A stretch of DNA of 64,000 nucleotides from Doris montereyensis (taxonomy: Eukaryota > Mollusca > Gastropoda > Nudibranchia > Dorididae), in assembly GCA_037039925.1 (NCBI GenBank), contig JAXRKP010000010.1, forward strand, positions 185,940 through 249,939. Direction: 5' to 3'. Below the pieces are notes generated by a model that ran no database searches, had not been told where the DNA came from, and saw only the letters and a list, made by a program, of their open reading frames with translations. Of this stretch, positions 43,850 through 57,300 are shown piece by piece. Positions within the stretch are counted from its first letter, which is position 1. Every line of letters begins with the position of its first letter. A program made the translations under genes and the position numbers.

Positions 43850-44990
43850 AAAGAAGCCAAACAGATGATATCCACCTAGATTTCTCAAAGGCTTTTTGAC
43901 AAAGTAGATCATAATGGATTACTAATATAATTGGATGGTTTGGTATTCAAAAATCTTCTTGAATTGATCAAATCGCTTCTTTTGGAACGCTCTCAACAGA
44001 TACTTATTGTTGAAAATGAAGGTGTCAAATATAATCCCAAACCCTGATTTCACTTCTTAGGTCCTCGATTCTTCTTAATATTTATCAATTGATCAAAGAC
44101 ATTTGACCAAAATTTTTCACCAGGTACCTAACTAAGACTTTTTGCTGATGTAGTCTATTGTATAGAAACATAATTAACATGGCGTATTGCAAAATATTAC
44201 AAAATGACCAAAACACACTGCAAGAATGGAAGAAAAAGTGGAAATTGGAGTTCCAGCCAGATAAATGCCAGGCACTAAATATATGCAGAAAAGTGAAAAT
44301 AGTCAAGTCAGACCATTACATACATAACCAAAGCCTAAAAATAAAGAACAGTATAAAATATATATGTGTTACAATAGACACTAAATTGCAACAGAAAGAA
44401 CAACATAAGGTAATATGCAGAAAAACAAATGGCCTTTCAGACTTCCTTAGAAGAAACCTTACAACTGTCCTCAAGGTGTAAAATAGAAGTGCTACAGGGC
44501 TTTAGTAAAAACCAGTCTTAGATTATGGTAGCTGTGTCTGGGACGGACACCAACACCTACATACAAGAAATTGATAAAGTACAAAATAATGCAGCCCGCT
44601 TTGTAACTAATACTTATACATACTACACTAAGAAATACCAAAACCACAATGAACCAATTGCATTGTATACCTTTAGAAGGCCATATAGCCATAAATAAAT
44701 TTAATACTTTCTTTAAGGTTGCAAATGGCCGACTATTTATTCCATTAGATCTACTTAAACCCAATACAACTTACAAGAACAAACAGATCATGCTGTCAAA
44801 CATACATGGTTCCATTTTCAAACATTGATTGTCACTTGCACTCATTTTGCCCTAGTACAGTATGGCTGTGGAATGGACTGTCACCAGCTATAAAAACTTG
44901 AAAAATAGTACTGAAGGCTTTAAAAACAGAATTAAATACATCACTTGAAACCAACATTGGATTAATATTTTGGATCAAATCAAATTATGC
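43850..44990 (+). mobile_element. degenerate CR1/Jockey-like LINE
   Basis: Pieces in order are DDIHLDFSKAF near 43870, then after several shifts LQEWKKKWKLEFQPDKCQAL near 44220, then KNSIKYICVTIDTKL near 44350 and TNGLSDFLRRNL. These are the palm and thumb regions of a non-LTR RT. The YADD box is not readable. It ends near GGATCAAATCAAATT, similar to the SINE-1 and LINE tails. Confidence 0.7.
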
Positions 44991-45029
44991 GCTTTTGACA
45001 GTAATGTATGTATTCAAAAATTGAGTTTG

Positions 45030-45036
45030 TCAGTCA

Positions 45037-45110
<74 letters not shown>

Positions 45111-45181
45111 GTTATTATTATTTTATTATTATTATTATAGTAGTAATATTGTTATTACGAATTTGTAGTAGTATTAGTAGT

Positions 45182-45212
<31 letters not shown>

Positions 45213-45213
45213 C

Positions 45214-45310
<97 letters not shown>

Positions 45311-45325
45311 TTGTTATTATTATTA

Positions 45326-45372
<47 letters not shown>

Positions 45373-45500
45373 GAAAAAGAATAAGAAGAAGAAGAAGAAG
45401 CAAAAGTAAAAGGAAAAAGGAGAAGAAGAAGAAGAAGAAGAAGTAGAAGAAGAAGAAGAAGAAGAAGAAGAAGAAGAAGAAGAAGAAGAAGAAGAAGAAG

Positions 45501-45531
<31 letters not shown>

Positions 45532-45835
45532 GAAGAAGAAGAAGAAGAAGAAGAAGAAGCTATCAATCTTGGAAAAGAAGAAGATTTGAAAAGACGAAGA
45601 AGAAGAAGAAAAGAAGAAGAAGAAGAAGAAGAAGAAGAAGAAGAAGAAGAAGAAGAAAAGAAGAAGAAGAAGAAGAAGAAGAAGAAGAAGAAGAAGAAGA
45701 AGAAGAAGAAGAAGAAGAAGAAGAAGAAGATTGATGTAAGAAGAATATCTAAAGAAGAAGAAGAAGAAGAAGATGTTGATGAATATCTAGAAGAAGAAGA
45801 AGAAGAAATTGAAAAAGAAGAAGAGGAAAAGAAGA
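45030..45835 (+). repeat. 800-bp compound triplet array (ATT)n(AGT)n(AAG)n
   Basis: (ATT)n at about 45038-45140, (AGT)n at about 45165-45310, (ATT)n at 45318-45370, then (AAG)n with few breaks to 45835. The last part is almost pure purine on one strand for over 450 bp. Frames over it (poly-Glu, poly-Lys, poly-Val, poly-Ser) are artefacts. Confidence 0.95.
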
Positions 45836-46429
45836 TATTTATATTCACATGTATATGTGACGATTGAAGCCTCCTCAAACACTCAAAACTCATCAGATTT
45901 GAAAGCAATTTTGCTTGTGAAATATAAAAAATTCGCCAAAGAAGATAAACCAAATTATTTTTTTGTTTACTTCTTTTTCTTATAAAACACCGAAGATAAA
46001 AACCGCCATACAATTGTGTAATGTAAGCTTTTTAAAGACATCAATTATTAGCTTTCAAGTTAAACTGTTTGGGGATTTTATTGCTACGATATGTTAAGTT
46101 GGGATCTAGTCCACCTTTTGACGTTTATTAATCGGAATTTCTCATAAACGGAAAGATGGCTAAGATGCGTAAAGCGGCACATTACATCGGTTCCAATTGT
46201 CCTTGAAATTAAATTGACTGGCGTCATCTCGGGCATAAGACAACACGCATAACACTTCACTGTGTTGAGCTGTGAGAGAAAAAGAAATATAATCTAGAAG
46301 TCCCTGATCCTCTAATTTTCATACCGTGTCAATGTCAGAGACATTTTCCCAATGGTCAAGTGGACCAACGATTGTCTCCTGTAAAAATGTTGACTGGATT
46401 TTTCAACACATTTAATTTATTTCACTTCT

Positions 46430-47060
46430 TACTCCGTACCACTAGTTTAATCAAAGCTCTTGTGAATCCGCAGGGAGCCCGAGTGGAGTGTAACTACTTT
46501 TTCTTTACCTCTCAGCTACTTGTGGAGCACATGCCATCAACCAAGGGCCGCCAGTCATCATGTTTTCCTCTGTCTCTCCACCTCCGTCTCAATCTCTCTC
46601 CTTCGTCATTCTTGACGCCCTCTAGATCTTTTCCCTTGTGGATTCCATGTTAAGCTTTGTCTGGCTATGTTGGATCTTGATCTTCTCTTTATAATGGACA
46701 ATCCATCTCCACTTCCTATTCTTTAAATTTAAACCTATTTCAACTGGAAAATGCTTGGTCCTCTCATGAAGGCCTGCATTGCTGATAGTGTCACTGTGTC
46801 AAACCACAATGCGTCTCAGACAGCTGTTAGTAAAGGACTAGTCTAGCTTTTGGTAGTCTTCCAATCTTTGAGCCGTACATGAGGATGGATTTCACGTTTG
46901 AGTTGAAGATTCTAAGTTTAATTTTTTCATTGCTCGAATAGCTGGTCGATATCTTTCTCAATGCTAAAAATGCTAGTCTTGCTCTTTGTATACGCATCTT
47001 GGCATCTTCTTTCACTCTTCCTCTTTGTTGGTAGTGCTTCCCAAATAGCTACTTGAGAAT
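46430..47060 (-). mobile_element. RTE-like LINE fragment
   Basis: The minus strand reads KMRIQRARLAFLALRKI then KLRIFNSNVKSILMYGSK near 46850-47010. Degenerate traces of the tail follow (wiGH..RK and Mpstsgr-like segments) down to about 46430. The motif R.AF..L..IW.S......K.....V.S.LLYGSE is characteristic of RTE/BovB-type RT ends. It is related to the fragment at 26.6-27.1 kb. Confidence 0.65.
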
Positions 47061-47734
47061 CCGCAAGTGTTTCATCATTGATTGTGAAAGGGTTATTGCT
47101 TTTCTTTTACTCGAAGGATTTTAGTCCGAAACCGTTTATTTTTTTGTGCCATAAAGAAAGATATAAAAGATTATTCTTACAATTATCTGTAAAATTATTA
47201 TCACTACCATCACCAGTTTCATTATCATTACCGCTCTTTTGAACATTATTCATTGCAATGACTACATTGATAGTTCTTTGTTGTTATGTTATACGTGTTT
47301 TGATCCCGTAATGCTTAAATTAATGTGTATAAGCTGTTTGTGTATGAAGAATAATTTATTTATAGTAAAAATGTGTTGTATTTCATATCATAATATTGCC
47401 ATTTTTGGACAATTAAAACAATATGCTTATTTTATCAATAAATCTCTTATCTTAAACCTCTTGATCTTACTTCTATTATGTCTGTCTTTTCTTGCATCTG
47501 TCTGTGACTATAAATTATAATCTTATCCTCTGCAAAATCTTCATCGAGCTGAGACGCTTAAAGTCCATTTTATTCCATTTCACACTCTCTTATTTTGATT
47601 TCCTGGCATCTATGTAGATTATGGCTATCAAGAACAAACATTGTGATAATCAGTAGCCTCCTGGGCGGACTCTCCCGTTTTGGCTTAGAAAGACTGGAGG
47701 AGAGATGTCAGATTTTTAACTGAGCTGAAAGCAG

Positions 47735-48032
<298 letters not shown>

Positions 48033-48262
48033 AGCATGGATAATTACAACTTGCATTTCAAATGTACATGCCTTGAATATAATCTTTTGAGAGACTTCCA
48101 AAGTGTCGAAGTAACTTTCACATGCTCTAGCTCAAGTTAATCCAAAATAAAAATCAACAAAGTGTTAACAAATCTCGTAAAAGAGACCAAAACAAAAGGA
48201 TTCCATTTTCCTTAGCTTCATCTCAACATTTGGTCGAATTTGAATCTTGTAAATAATGCTAC

Positions 48263-51058
48263 CCGGGCAGTGGACAGGTAAGCACCTGTACGGGGGAGTA
48301 GATGATCCGCTCTATACGAGTCCCCTGCTGCCTTGCAGGCAGATCTTTACTGACCAAAGCCCTAAGAGTTAATCTGACAGAAAATAACAACCTGCTGCCT
48401 TGCATGCTGGTCTTGAATAATTAAGTCAATTAAGGGAGTTAACCCTGATTGGAAATAACAATGCCTGGTCCAGAGGGCCTCATTTTTATTGCCCCACCAT
48501 CTACCTAGGGTACAGTGGGCTAATCCCCTGCTTATCCAAAACAACCTGATTCAGAGAAGTAAAAGTAATATAATCGGCTTGATCTTTCAAAGACGAACTT
48601 GAAACGCATACGGACTGTGATTTTTGGAACATGGAATGTTAGGGCAATAAATGGAAAAGAGAATTAGTTAAAGAAATGGACAAATTCAAAGTAGATATTT
48701 TGTCCTTTACAAAAACAAAGAAAAAGGACAAGGAATAGCAAATGTAGAACCGAATCATATTTTAATCTTCTCATGAGTAGATGCCAAAGATAGAGCTAGA
48801 GCCCTCCTAGTGCATAAAAGGCATGAACAGCTACTAGAACGTTGGAGATTTATAAGCCCACGGCTATTAGAGGTAAATATTAAACCAAAAAGAAGAGAAA
48901 TTAAATTATTAATAGCTTATGGTCCAAACGAAGATGCAACTAAAGATGAAAAAGATATCTTCGAACATGATTCAAAAATAGCTGCAGAGAATCTTAAATC
49001 CAAAAAGGAACTAATGCTTTTAGAAGATTTAAACGCTAGAATAGGCAGCAATGTGAAAACGTCAGGAGGAGTAATAGGTAAAGAATGAGAGACAACAACT
49101 TCTCCAAATGGAGAGAGTCTAATAGATTTTTGCCCAAAGAATAACATGAAAATAGCCAATACCTTTTTTCCTCATAAAGATATCCACAAATATACAAAAG
49201 TAAATGAAGACAAATTGTGAAAAGTCAATGATAGACTATAGAATAGTTAGCAGCTCCCTTTTTTTACAGTACATTGGATGCAAGAGTAAACAGAGGAGTA
49301 GAAATATTTAGTGATCATCACTTAGTGATTGCCAAAATAAGATGACTGAGTGAAGAAAACAAGCAGAAAAGGAAAGAAAAAGAAAGCTAGTAAACTCAAA
49401 ATAGAGGAACTAAATAAACCAGTAGTAAAACAAGTATACCAATCTAGGATAAAAGATTTATCAGTGAAAGACAGATGGATTGAATGATAGCCGAATAGAA
49501 GTAAAGTGACAGATGTATAAAGAGAAACACTCCTCAGTTGTACTGAAGAGGTCTGTGGTAGGAAACAAATTAAAGGAGATAGGAAAAGAACAGCATTGTG
49601 GAATGAGAATGTCATGACTAAAATCAAAGACCAAAAGAAGGATGCCTGGAAGAAATACTTGCAAACAAGGAAAAAGAGACCAAGAGCATAGGATATATTG
49701 CGTGAATAAAAGAACTATCGCCAAAGAGGAAGTTGGAGAAAAGCAAAACAGAACAATGGGAAGAGTTTGGACAAAGACTTCAAAGCTATCAGTATCAAGG
49801 AAATCAAAAGCTGTTCTGGGGAGCAATGAAAAGCATGAGAAAGACCAAAGCATGCCACATAATAATGCAACAGGAAAACTTTCTTTGAAAAAGAGAAACA
49901 TTGACTTGCATTTGTGTTTTATCGACTTAGAACAGGCATTTGATACTGTGAGGAGGGAGGAACTATGGCATATTCCTTACTAAGAGGGATACACTACTAT
50001 GTATATACCAGGATACAAAATTTAATAGAAGCCATTTTAAAAGTTTTACAATACAATAAACCAACATGTGCAACTTAGAACAGGTATTTGATACTGGACG
50101 AACTATATCTAAAAGAACACAATGTAGAGCAAAATTTAATACTATTAAAAGTTTTTACAATAAACCAACATGTGCAATGAGAGTAGCTGGAAACATCTGC
50201 AGAATTTGATGTAGATAAGAGTAAGGGTTGTATCCTAAGTCCTCGTCTGTTTATCACGTTTATGGATTCAGTCGCAAAGGCATCCTCAAAAATGAAGAAA
50301 ATGAATGTAGGTATGTGGAATCTCAAACCAGTAGATGTATCAATGCTTTCATTTGCTGATTATTTAGTTCTTTTTGGAAAATACGAATATCATGAACAGT
50401 GAATAACTAAAAGAGGAATGAGAGTAAATGCAAAGAAAACCAAAACAATGCTAACTAGGGAAGCTAAACACAATTTTTTAATTGGGCAGGGGAGAATTTA
50501 GAACAAGTTCAAAGCTACAATTACCTAGGAGTAATGATTAACTCAGAGGGAAAACTAAGAGAATTGTCAACAAAAACCAAAATGGCAATATGCGATACAG
50601 TTTATTGTCCTACTACTACTATGGCACCGAAACTTGGACTTTAGACAGTAGAGCATACTAATAGAGTACAGGCAGCTGAAATGAAATATCTAAGAAGAGT
50701 AGTAGGGAAAACTAAAAGAGACAAAATCAGAAACACAACAATAAGAGATCAAACCAAAGCAGATGGCATAAAAACTAAGATAAAACAAATCAATTGAAAC
50801 GGTTTAGGCATGTAAACAGAATGAATGACAATAGAATAGCTAAGTCAGTATACAGTGCTAAAGACCAAGGTAAAAGACCAAAAGGCAGACCTCGGAGAAA
50901 GTGGGAAGAAGATATAAAAGAGGCATTGAAGCATAGGAATTTAACTTTTTTGGAAGGAAAACAGAAAACGCCAGGACAGGGCATCCTGGAGAAAGATCAT
51001 CTCGGGCATTTGAACCCATACACCGAAAGGTAGAAAGAGAACTGATAAAGAAAGAAAG
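48263..51058 (+). mobile_element. LINE-B, copy 2, internally deleted
   Basis: Has the same 5' end (CCGGGCAGTGGACAGG) and tail as copy 1, with a perfect 12-bp TSD AAATAATGCTAC at 48251-48262 and 51059-51070. Recognisable pieces are LIAYGPNEDATKDEKDIFE near 48920, LEDLNARIGSNVKTSGG near 49020, LCFIDLEQAFDTVRREELW near 49920 and GKRPKGRPRRKWEEDIKEAL near 50870. It is about 0.6 kb shorter than copy 1. The RT active-site box reads FADY at 50352-50363 instead of FADD, so a catalytic Asp is lost. Confidence 0.85.
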
Positions 51059-51447
51059 AAATAATGCTACAAACGATAAATAATTGCCTCGGACTTACAG
51101 TCAGCATACAGCACTGGTTTATTAAAAACTACCGGTACATGTATTAGCCTACATGTTGTCGTCGTGTATTTGTCTTGGGTTATTGTTTGTTTCGTTGTTC
51201 AAAAGAGGTCGCAAGACAGTGCTGTTAAATCCTAAAGACATGCCAGAGTATAGAGTTAGAGCCTACGCGTGTGATACTGATATAATCCCGATATAACGTC
51301 TACATAATATTGTGCATGATGCTGTTGCATAGTCTAGTGTAGACAATTTTATTCATGTGTTGTTTGATGAAGGCATGCACCCAAAACGTCCCATGTTTGT
51401 TCTTTTTTCTTAGTTGGGGTTATTGTTGTTTATCATTTTTAACTGTA

Positions 51448-51625
51448 AATTTGTTAGCTCGATTGGTAGCACGCTTTCTTTTCATGGCGAGGCGATGGGT
51501 GCCGACGCAGAGATCGCGGATTTGATCCCCATGGTGGCCTGGATTTTTTTCTGTCTATTCCTTGTGTTTGTCTCGTCTTTGTTCCTATGGGGCTTTTTAT
51601 ATAATCTTGTGTCATTACATTAAGG
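51448..51625 (+). mobile_element. SINE-2
   Basis: TTAGCTCGATTGGTAGCACG, GCGATGGGTGCCGACGCAGA, CCCCATGGTGGCCTGG, TCGTCTTTGTTCCTATGGGG. The most intact copy of the three. Confidence 0.75.
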
Positions 51626-51793
51626 AAACTAACAGTAAGTTAAAAGACAGTTGAAGAGTGAAAAGAAAGAAGTAGGACATACCTACCAATAGCCTCCGCT
51701 AACCGCTCACCGTTGTGCATTCATCGAGTCGTAATAGTGATAATACATTGTCAAAAATTTCTCATCCACCATATCCGGTTATCTCAGGATTAA

Positions 51794-52854
51794 TTAAGGG
51801 GGGTGGCTCCTGGTGTGATTTTTTTGCTTTTGAGTTTGGGTTTTTGCTTTTAGTATGTACATGAGCAACAGTCAAAATACAGTCATCCTATTATTGAAAG
51901 TTTGTAGCGTCCTTGGTTGCCATAGAAACGGTTGCCATCTTGGATTTTGACCCAATTTTCTAAATCTATCTCCTTCCTTAGTTATGAATGAAATCACACA
52001 AAACCTGTGCGGATCGTCTTTTCCATTCAATATCTAAAGAGTGACGTCGGTTTTATTTTGGATATTTTATTTTAATGAATTTTTGAAAATAAATATGTCG
52101 GGAATATAAAAAACCGTCATTTTCATTAACAAATAAAAACAATCCTCAAAACGTTTACAAGATATTAAAAAAAATACGGACGTCATTCTATTAACATTGA
52201 CAAGAGGAACATGTGTTCCAAATATAAATGGCGGAGGAGACAGATTTTTAGTGTGAAAAAACTACATTTCGAGAAAAATGCAAGTAAAAAAATCAAAAGA
52301 AAATAACACCAAATAAACGCTTCCGACTGGTTTCCCTTGTTGTAGCAGTCCCCTTACTCTTTCGACAGTCTCTGACATTGTTACTAATGTTAAGAGAATT
52401 ATACATCTAAATTTAAATGTGCACTGTTGTGAAAACAGACGTCAAAATAACCGTTTTGGGTTTTTTTCCCCCCTCTATACCTATGCTTGTGCGCGTGTTT
52501 ACATAATCACTGACGCGTAACGCCTCTTACATCACACAGCGATGGGCTGAATCGACGAGCGGTATCGGCATAAGCCAGGCGATCTTGGTGTTGCCACATT
52601 TAGTAAATAGCCGCCAATACACGAGTTTTTACTGGCATTTTCTCAGTCAGTGTTAGGGTAATTTACGTCAAAATTTGTACTGTTTTTACTTACACAATAT
52701 TTTGTAACAAAAAGATTATACTTATACTTATACGTCATATGAACATTTGTCGGTCATAAACTTGTATACAAATGATCGTTCTACCTGAATATGCAAAGAA
52801 CAGAAAATCAACCTTTTGGTCCCAAACTCGCCAGTCCCCCCCCCCTCCCTCCCC
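51794..52854. mobile_element. related TTAA-type 1-kb element, inserted in repeat R1
   Basis: Starts TTAAGGGGGGTGGCTCCTGG and ends in a C-run before CCCCAAGAGG. Like the 17 kb element it has GGTTGCCAT..GGTTGCCATCTTGGATT about 120 bp inside the left end. The flanks are the two halves of dispersed repeat R1 (CTCAGGATTAAT left, GAGGAACAGCAAGATGAAA right), which elsewhere is continuous across a TTAA. The right TTAA has been reduced to AA. Confidence 0.6.
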
Positions 52855-52929
52855 AAGAGGAACAGCAAGATGAAACTGGAGGATAAGAGAATAGTAAAAT
52901 AATGAAGGGATGAAAGGAGGAGGAGGGAG

Positions 52930-53115
<186 letters not shown>

Positions 53116-53139
53116 GGGAGGGATGCTGTGCTCTTGTTA

Positions 53140-54310
53140 CGTAGTACTAGTAGAGAAGATGCGATAATTCTGTACGTTTGTCGTGGTTGTAGTAGTAGTT
53201 TGTAGACAATGTAGATGCTACAATGCTATACATTCATGTATCAATATTAATATTATAATGCTTTGAGTTTGTAAATATAAGAGATATAATATCATTAGTA
53301 TTAGGACGGTGTCATGTACTTTGAAGAGATATGATAATGCTGTGTTTTGTAGAGATGCTATAGCGCTGTGTGATATGTAACATGCTATCCATTGCTAGTG
53401 ATCTGTGCTTTGTAGCTGTAGAGATCCTATATATGATATATAGTGCAATGTTGTATTTGTACGCTTCTTGTAGATTATACTACATGTATAGTATAATGTT
53501 TTACTACTTTGAGTTTTGTGGTAGAGGCTTTAAATTAATGCTACATATTTACATGACTGTTTTGAAAATGTAGAGATGTTAATAGTAATAGTAATACAAA
53601 AGACAGGTAGATTTGATACTAATGATTGATATTGCTAAAGTGCTGAATGCTGTGCAGATAGATCATAATAGATGTGGATGGTGTAGTATTTTTCTCAGTA
53701 TTGATGTATGCTTTGTAAATGCCGAACTCTAATAATGCTGTGGTGTGCTTTGAAGTTGCCTAGTGCTGTGTTTTGTGGAGATGCTGTTACGGTGCTGTTA
53801 TGTTTGTGTAGCTACTACTGCTGTAGCATTCTGTTTTGTAGATATGCTTTTATTATTATAGTGCCGTGTGCTTATGTAGCCGTTATAGTATCGTTGAAAA
53901 GATGCTATAGTACCATCTACTTTGTAGACATGTATAGTGCTAGCGCTTTGTGGGTGTTTTTATTTATTTATATTTATAGTAATAGATGTACAAAGAAAGA
54001 GAGGTACTTACCAGTTACTAGTATGTCTAGTACTGTCTGCTTTGTAGATGCTATGGTGCTGTATTTTGTAGATATTAAGCTACTACTCTGTGTATTTTTG
54101 TAGTACATGTAGTAGTTGTAGTGTAGAAACTAGTGTTGCACCTTTCATATAGATGCTTCAGAACAGAGGTTCTAGTCTTGTGTGCATTGTAATGGTGTGT
54201 GCCTTGTAGTAGATACATGTACTTTAGCGATGAGCAGTTGAAGATGATATTGATACAGTGTTGTATCACTGTAGTATGCTTTGCATCTAATTCTTGAGTA
54301 CATGTATTAC
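53140..54310 (+). repeat. decayed minisatellite
   Basis: A motif close to GATGCTATAGTGCTGTG followed by TTTTGTAGA recurs with heavy divergence. Examples are GTTTTGTAGAGATGCTATAG (53346), TTTTGTGGAGATGCTGTTAC (53771), TTTTGTAGATATGCTTTTAT (53833) and CTTTGTAGATGCTATGGTGC (54039). Spacing is irregular, roughly 35-75 bp. Confidence 0.6.
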
Positions 54311-54399
54311 TGTCATCCCACAAGATTTGGATTTTCCCCACTCAAAATAAGTTTTATTCTGGTCTTTAGTGTGTAGATATATGCTGCGTTTATTTTGGC

Positions 54400-57300
54400 A
54401 GTTTGTTGCTTATCAAGTCTGAAAGAAGAAAACACAAACAAATCCCAAACCAATTAATCAGACCCACATACATGTACACACAGCAAACACCCAAGAACTT
54501 TGATCTGAATTTACAACCACACAATTTTCTTCTCATACTCTTAGTTCAGCCACAACACATCAATTTCAACTTTTGAAAACGCAAAGAAAAACGCATCAAA
54601 CTAGGACATGAAAATTTAACGCTCAAAGGAACTTTATTAAGATTATTTTTTTCCTTCATTTTATTTTTTCATTTATTTGTTTCTTTAATTATTAAGGTAA
54701 ATAGACAAAAGCTACATTTTCTAGCTGTTATGCGCAAAAAACCACAGAAACAATTCATGGGGAAGAGGGTAAAACCATCAAGCAAAAATATTTCTCTGTA
54801 ACACTTAATTTTGCTGACATTTAAGGTTACCTCATCTTCACCACAATGAAATAACTTTACAAACAGCATAATGATCATAAAAGAAAAACAAAAGAGAAAA
54901 AGAAAAGCAAAGCAAAATTGAAGTGGACATTTTGACCGCCAGCAACGCCTCTCTCAGCAGACCAAACGGACAAGGAAAACGATTTGAAATTGTATTTTTG
55001 TTTGTTTTAAAATGAAGAGAAAAAAGTATCAATCAAGTGGTATTAAAAGCAACATTTAAGATGATTTACAACCTTGAAATCAAGTGCAGGTGATCAGGAC
55101 TAAAGCATGAACCGCCAGATTTACAGAGGCTTGAAACAACCACAAGTCACTCTTCCTGAGTGAATGATGATGATAATGGTGATAGTGATACTGATAGCTA
55201 TGATAAAATTAATACCAGGAGGTAGTATACACTTTCCAGTTTGGAATATGTCGATCGAATGAAAGCTTCGCCTCCATTTACATGAAATTTTTGTTTACAT
55301 GTACCAATTAGTTGAAGGAGAGCAAGGGTACCATTGAGGAGAAAAACCTTTGCACAAACTATACATTACAAAAGACAAAGCAAAGACATTTCTTTTAAGT
55401 AATCCTGGTTACTTCTTTGCAATTCATGAATTGAATGGATGGATAACAAAGAGAGTGAATGTGGGGCACCTCTACCCACTGATATGATTAGGATGATGGT
55501 ATTATTACTGATTCATGGTAAACACATTGCGCTGGTTCATAGAAAAAGGATGACAATGGACGTGGCTAATCATGTTGTAAAAGTTTCAAACCACTAAATC
55601 AAAATCCCAGCTATATTTGAGAGCCATTACATGCATAAGTAATTCCACTCACACACACACATACATATGTAATATATATGTGTAGAAAACACCCTTAATC
55701 ACAGTGACTGGTGGACCTTGTCCTTACTACCAGTCGAGGAAATCAATGGCACATTTTTGTACAAGTGTCATGAGAGATGAAGAGATGCAAGCTCCCAGAA
55801 TGAGATGAAGCTAGTCTATTTTCTATCATTTATGTTCATAAATATGAATGTGGTCAGAAATATAATAAAAGTGATTTAATACTAATTTCAAAATGAAGCG
55901 GTATATACCGGATTTTAATAAAATCTTTAAGACTTGTTTGAACCTGATACTGTTTGAAAATTGAAGAGATGACAGAACCTAAGACAGGTGGTAAAATCAT
56001 GGCAGAGAGCAGCCAATTCCTTTACATGAGACTGCCAACAACCAAATTTCGGAAAACAAATTATGATACAAGGGACATCACACATCCTCTTTAATGTGAG
56101 CTTATACATATATTTACACAAGGGAAAGGTGGACAGGTATATGTATAATCTATATATAATTGAGTAAAATTTATATGAAGTGAATAATATATTATTTATA
56201 TTATAATCTGATGAAAAACAATATACGGTGAAACATAACAAATGAGAAGGAATCACTACAAACTCAGGAGTAGTGCTAATATTATGGAAACAATCACAGT
56301 TACATTATTCAAGTATCATTTCAATAAGGGATCTTCAGAGAAAGTCATCGACCATCCTATATTTACTGGACATAGTTTATTTACACAAATTATATTACCA
56401 TCTTTTTCACTTGAATACAATGGAATAATATGGTATGTATGTACATTGAGGATGATACATTTTAGCTTATCTTAAGTTCTTTTTCATGATATACAAAGGA
56501 CACACAAAATCTGTGACATAAAACCAATGGGTAAGACATGTCAGCCATTTGCAATGTGGATGATGAATTATATTTATTATTTTCTCTCAATATTTTGCAA
56601 CAAAATGGCAGTAATTATAGCAAGAAAATGTGCTTTCCAAATCCAGCATTGGACGCTTAATCACAAATTTAATTGTCCAGAGAATTTAAACACAAGTGCT
56701 AACAAGTGAAATGTGTTATCAGCCATTTTACCCCATGTGTCATTGGTGAATAGAGTGGTTTAACGTCAACATGGCAATAACATCAGTACAGCGAGTCTTG
56801 TTTGATGAATCTGTTATAACTCGTCTTTATTTCCATACAGACATATGTTGTTTGTTCCATACAATAACAAGATTCTGTTATTAGTGTTATGATCTTATTC
56901 TGTCTTATAGTGGGTGGTTGTGCTGATGTTGCAGTGGCTGTGTTGATGTTAAAAGGATATTTGGAACATTCCTTGTACCAATCAATATGCACAGTTTATA
57001 CAAATGGGTCATGTTTATTACAAGATGGACTATTTTTAGATGTCTTTCAGCGCCATAAGATGAGTTATTTACACAAATAGGCTCCTATTTTACATGGCCT
57101 TTTTACTTTGGTCTTTAGGTAGCTTACTGACGTTAGAGCACCTTTGTATATCTGGTATAATTGGTCAGAAAAAGCATTATCTCCTTTTCCTTCTTTTCTT
57201 TAGGAAACTCAATTCCCCCACTCATAAGAGATTGTAGGACTACTTTTAAAATGAGGCGTATGTTATATCTATTACATTTTAACTCTTGCAGGAAAGCAGA

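Noticed and set aside
45369..46013. 214-residue Ser/Leu/Phe frame and poly-Glu/Lys frame
   Set aside because: Direct translation of the triplet array; frames in all phases stay open.
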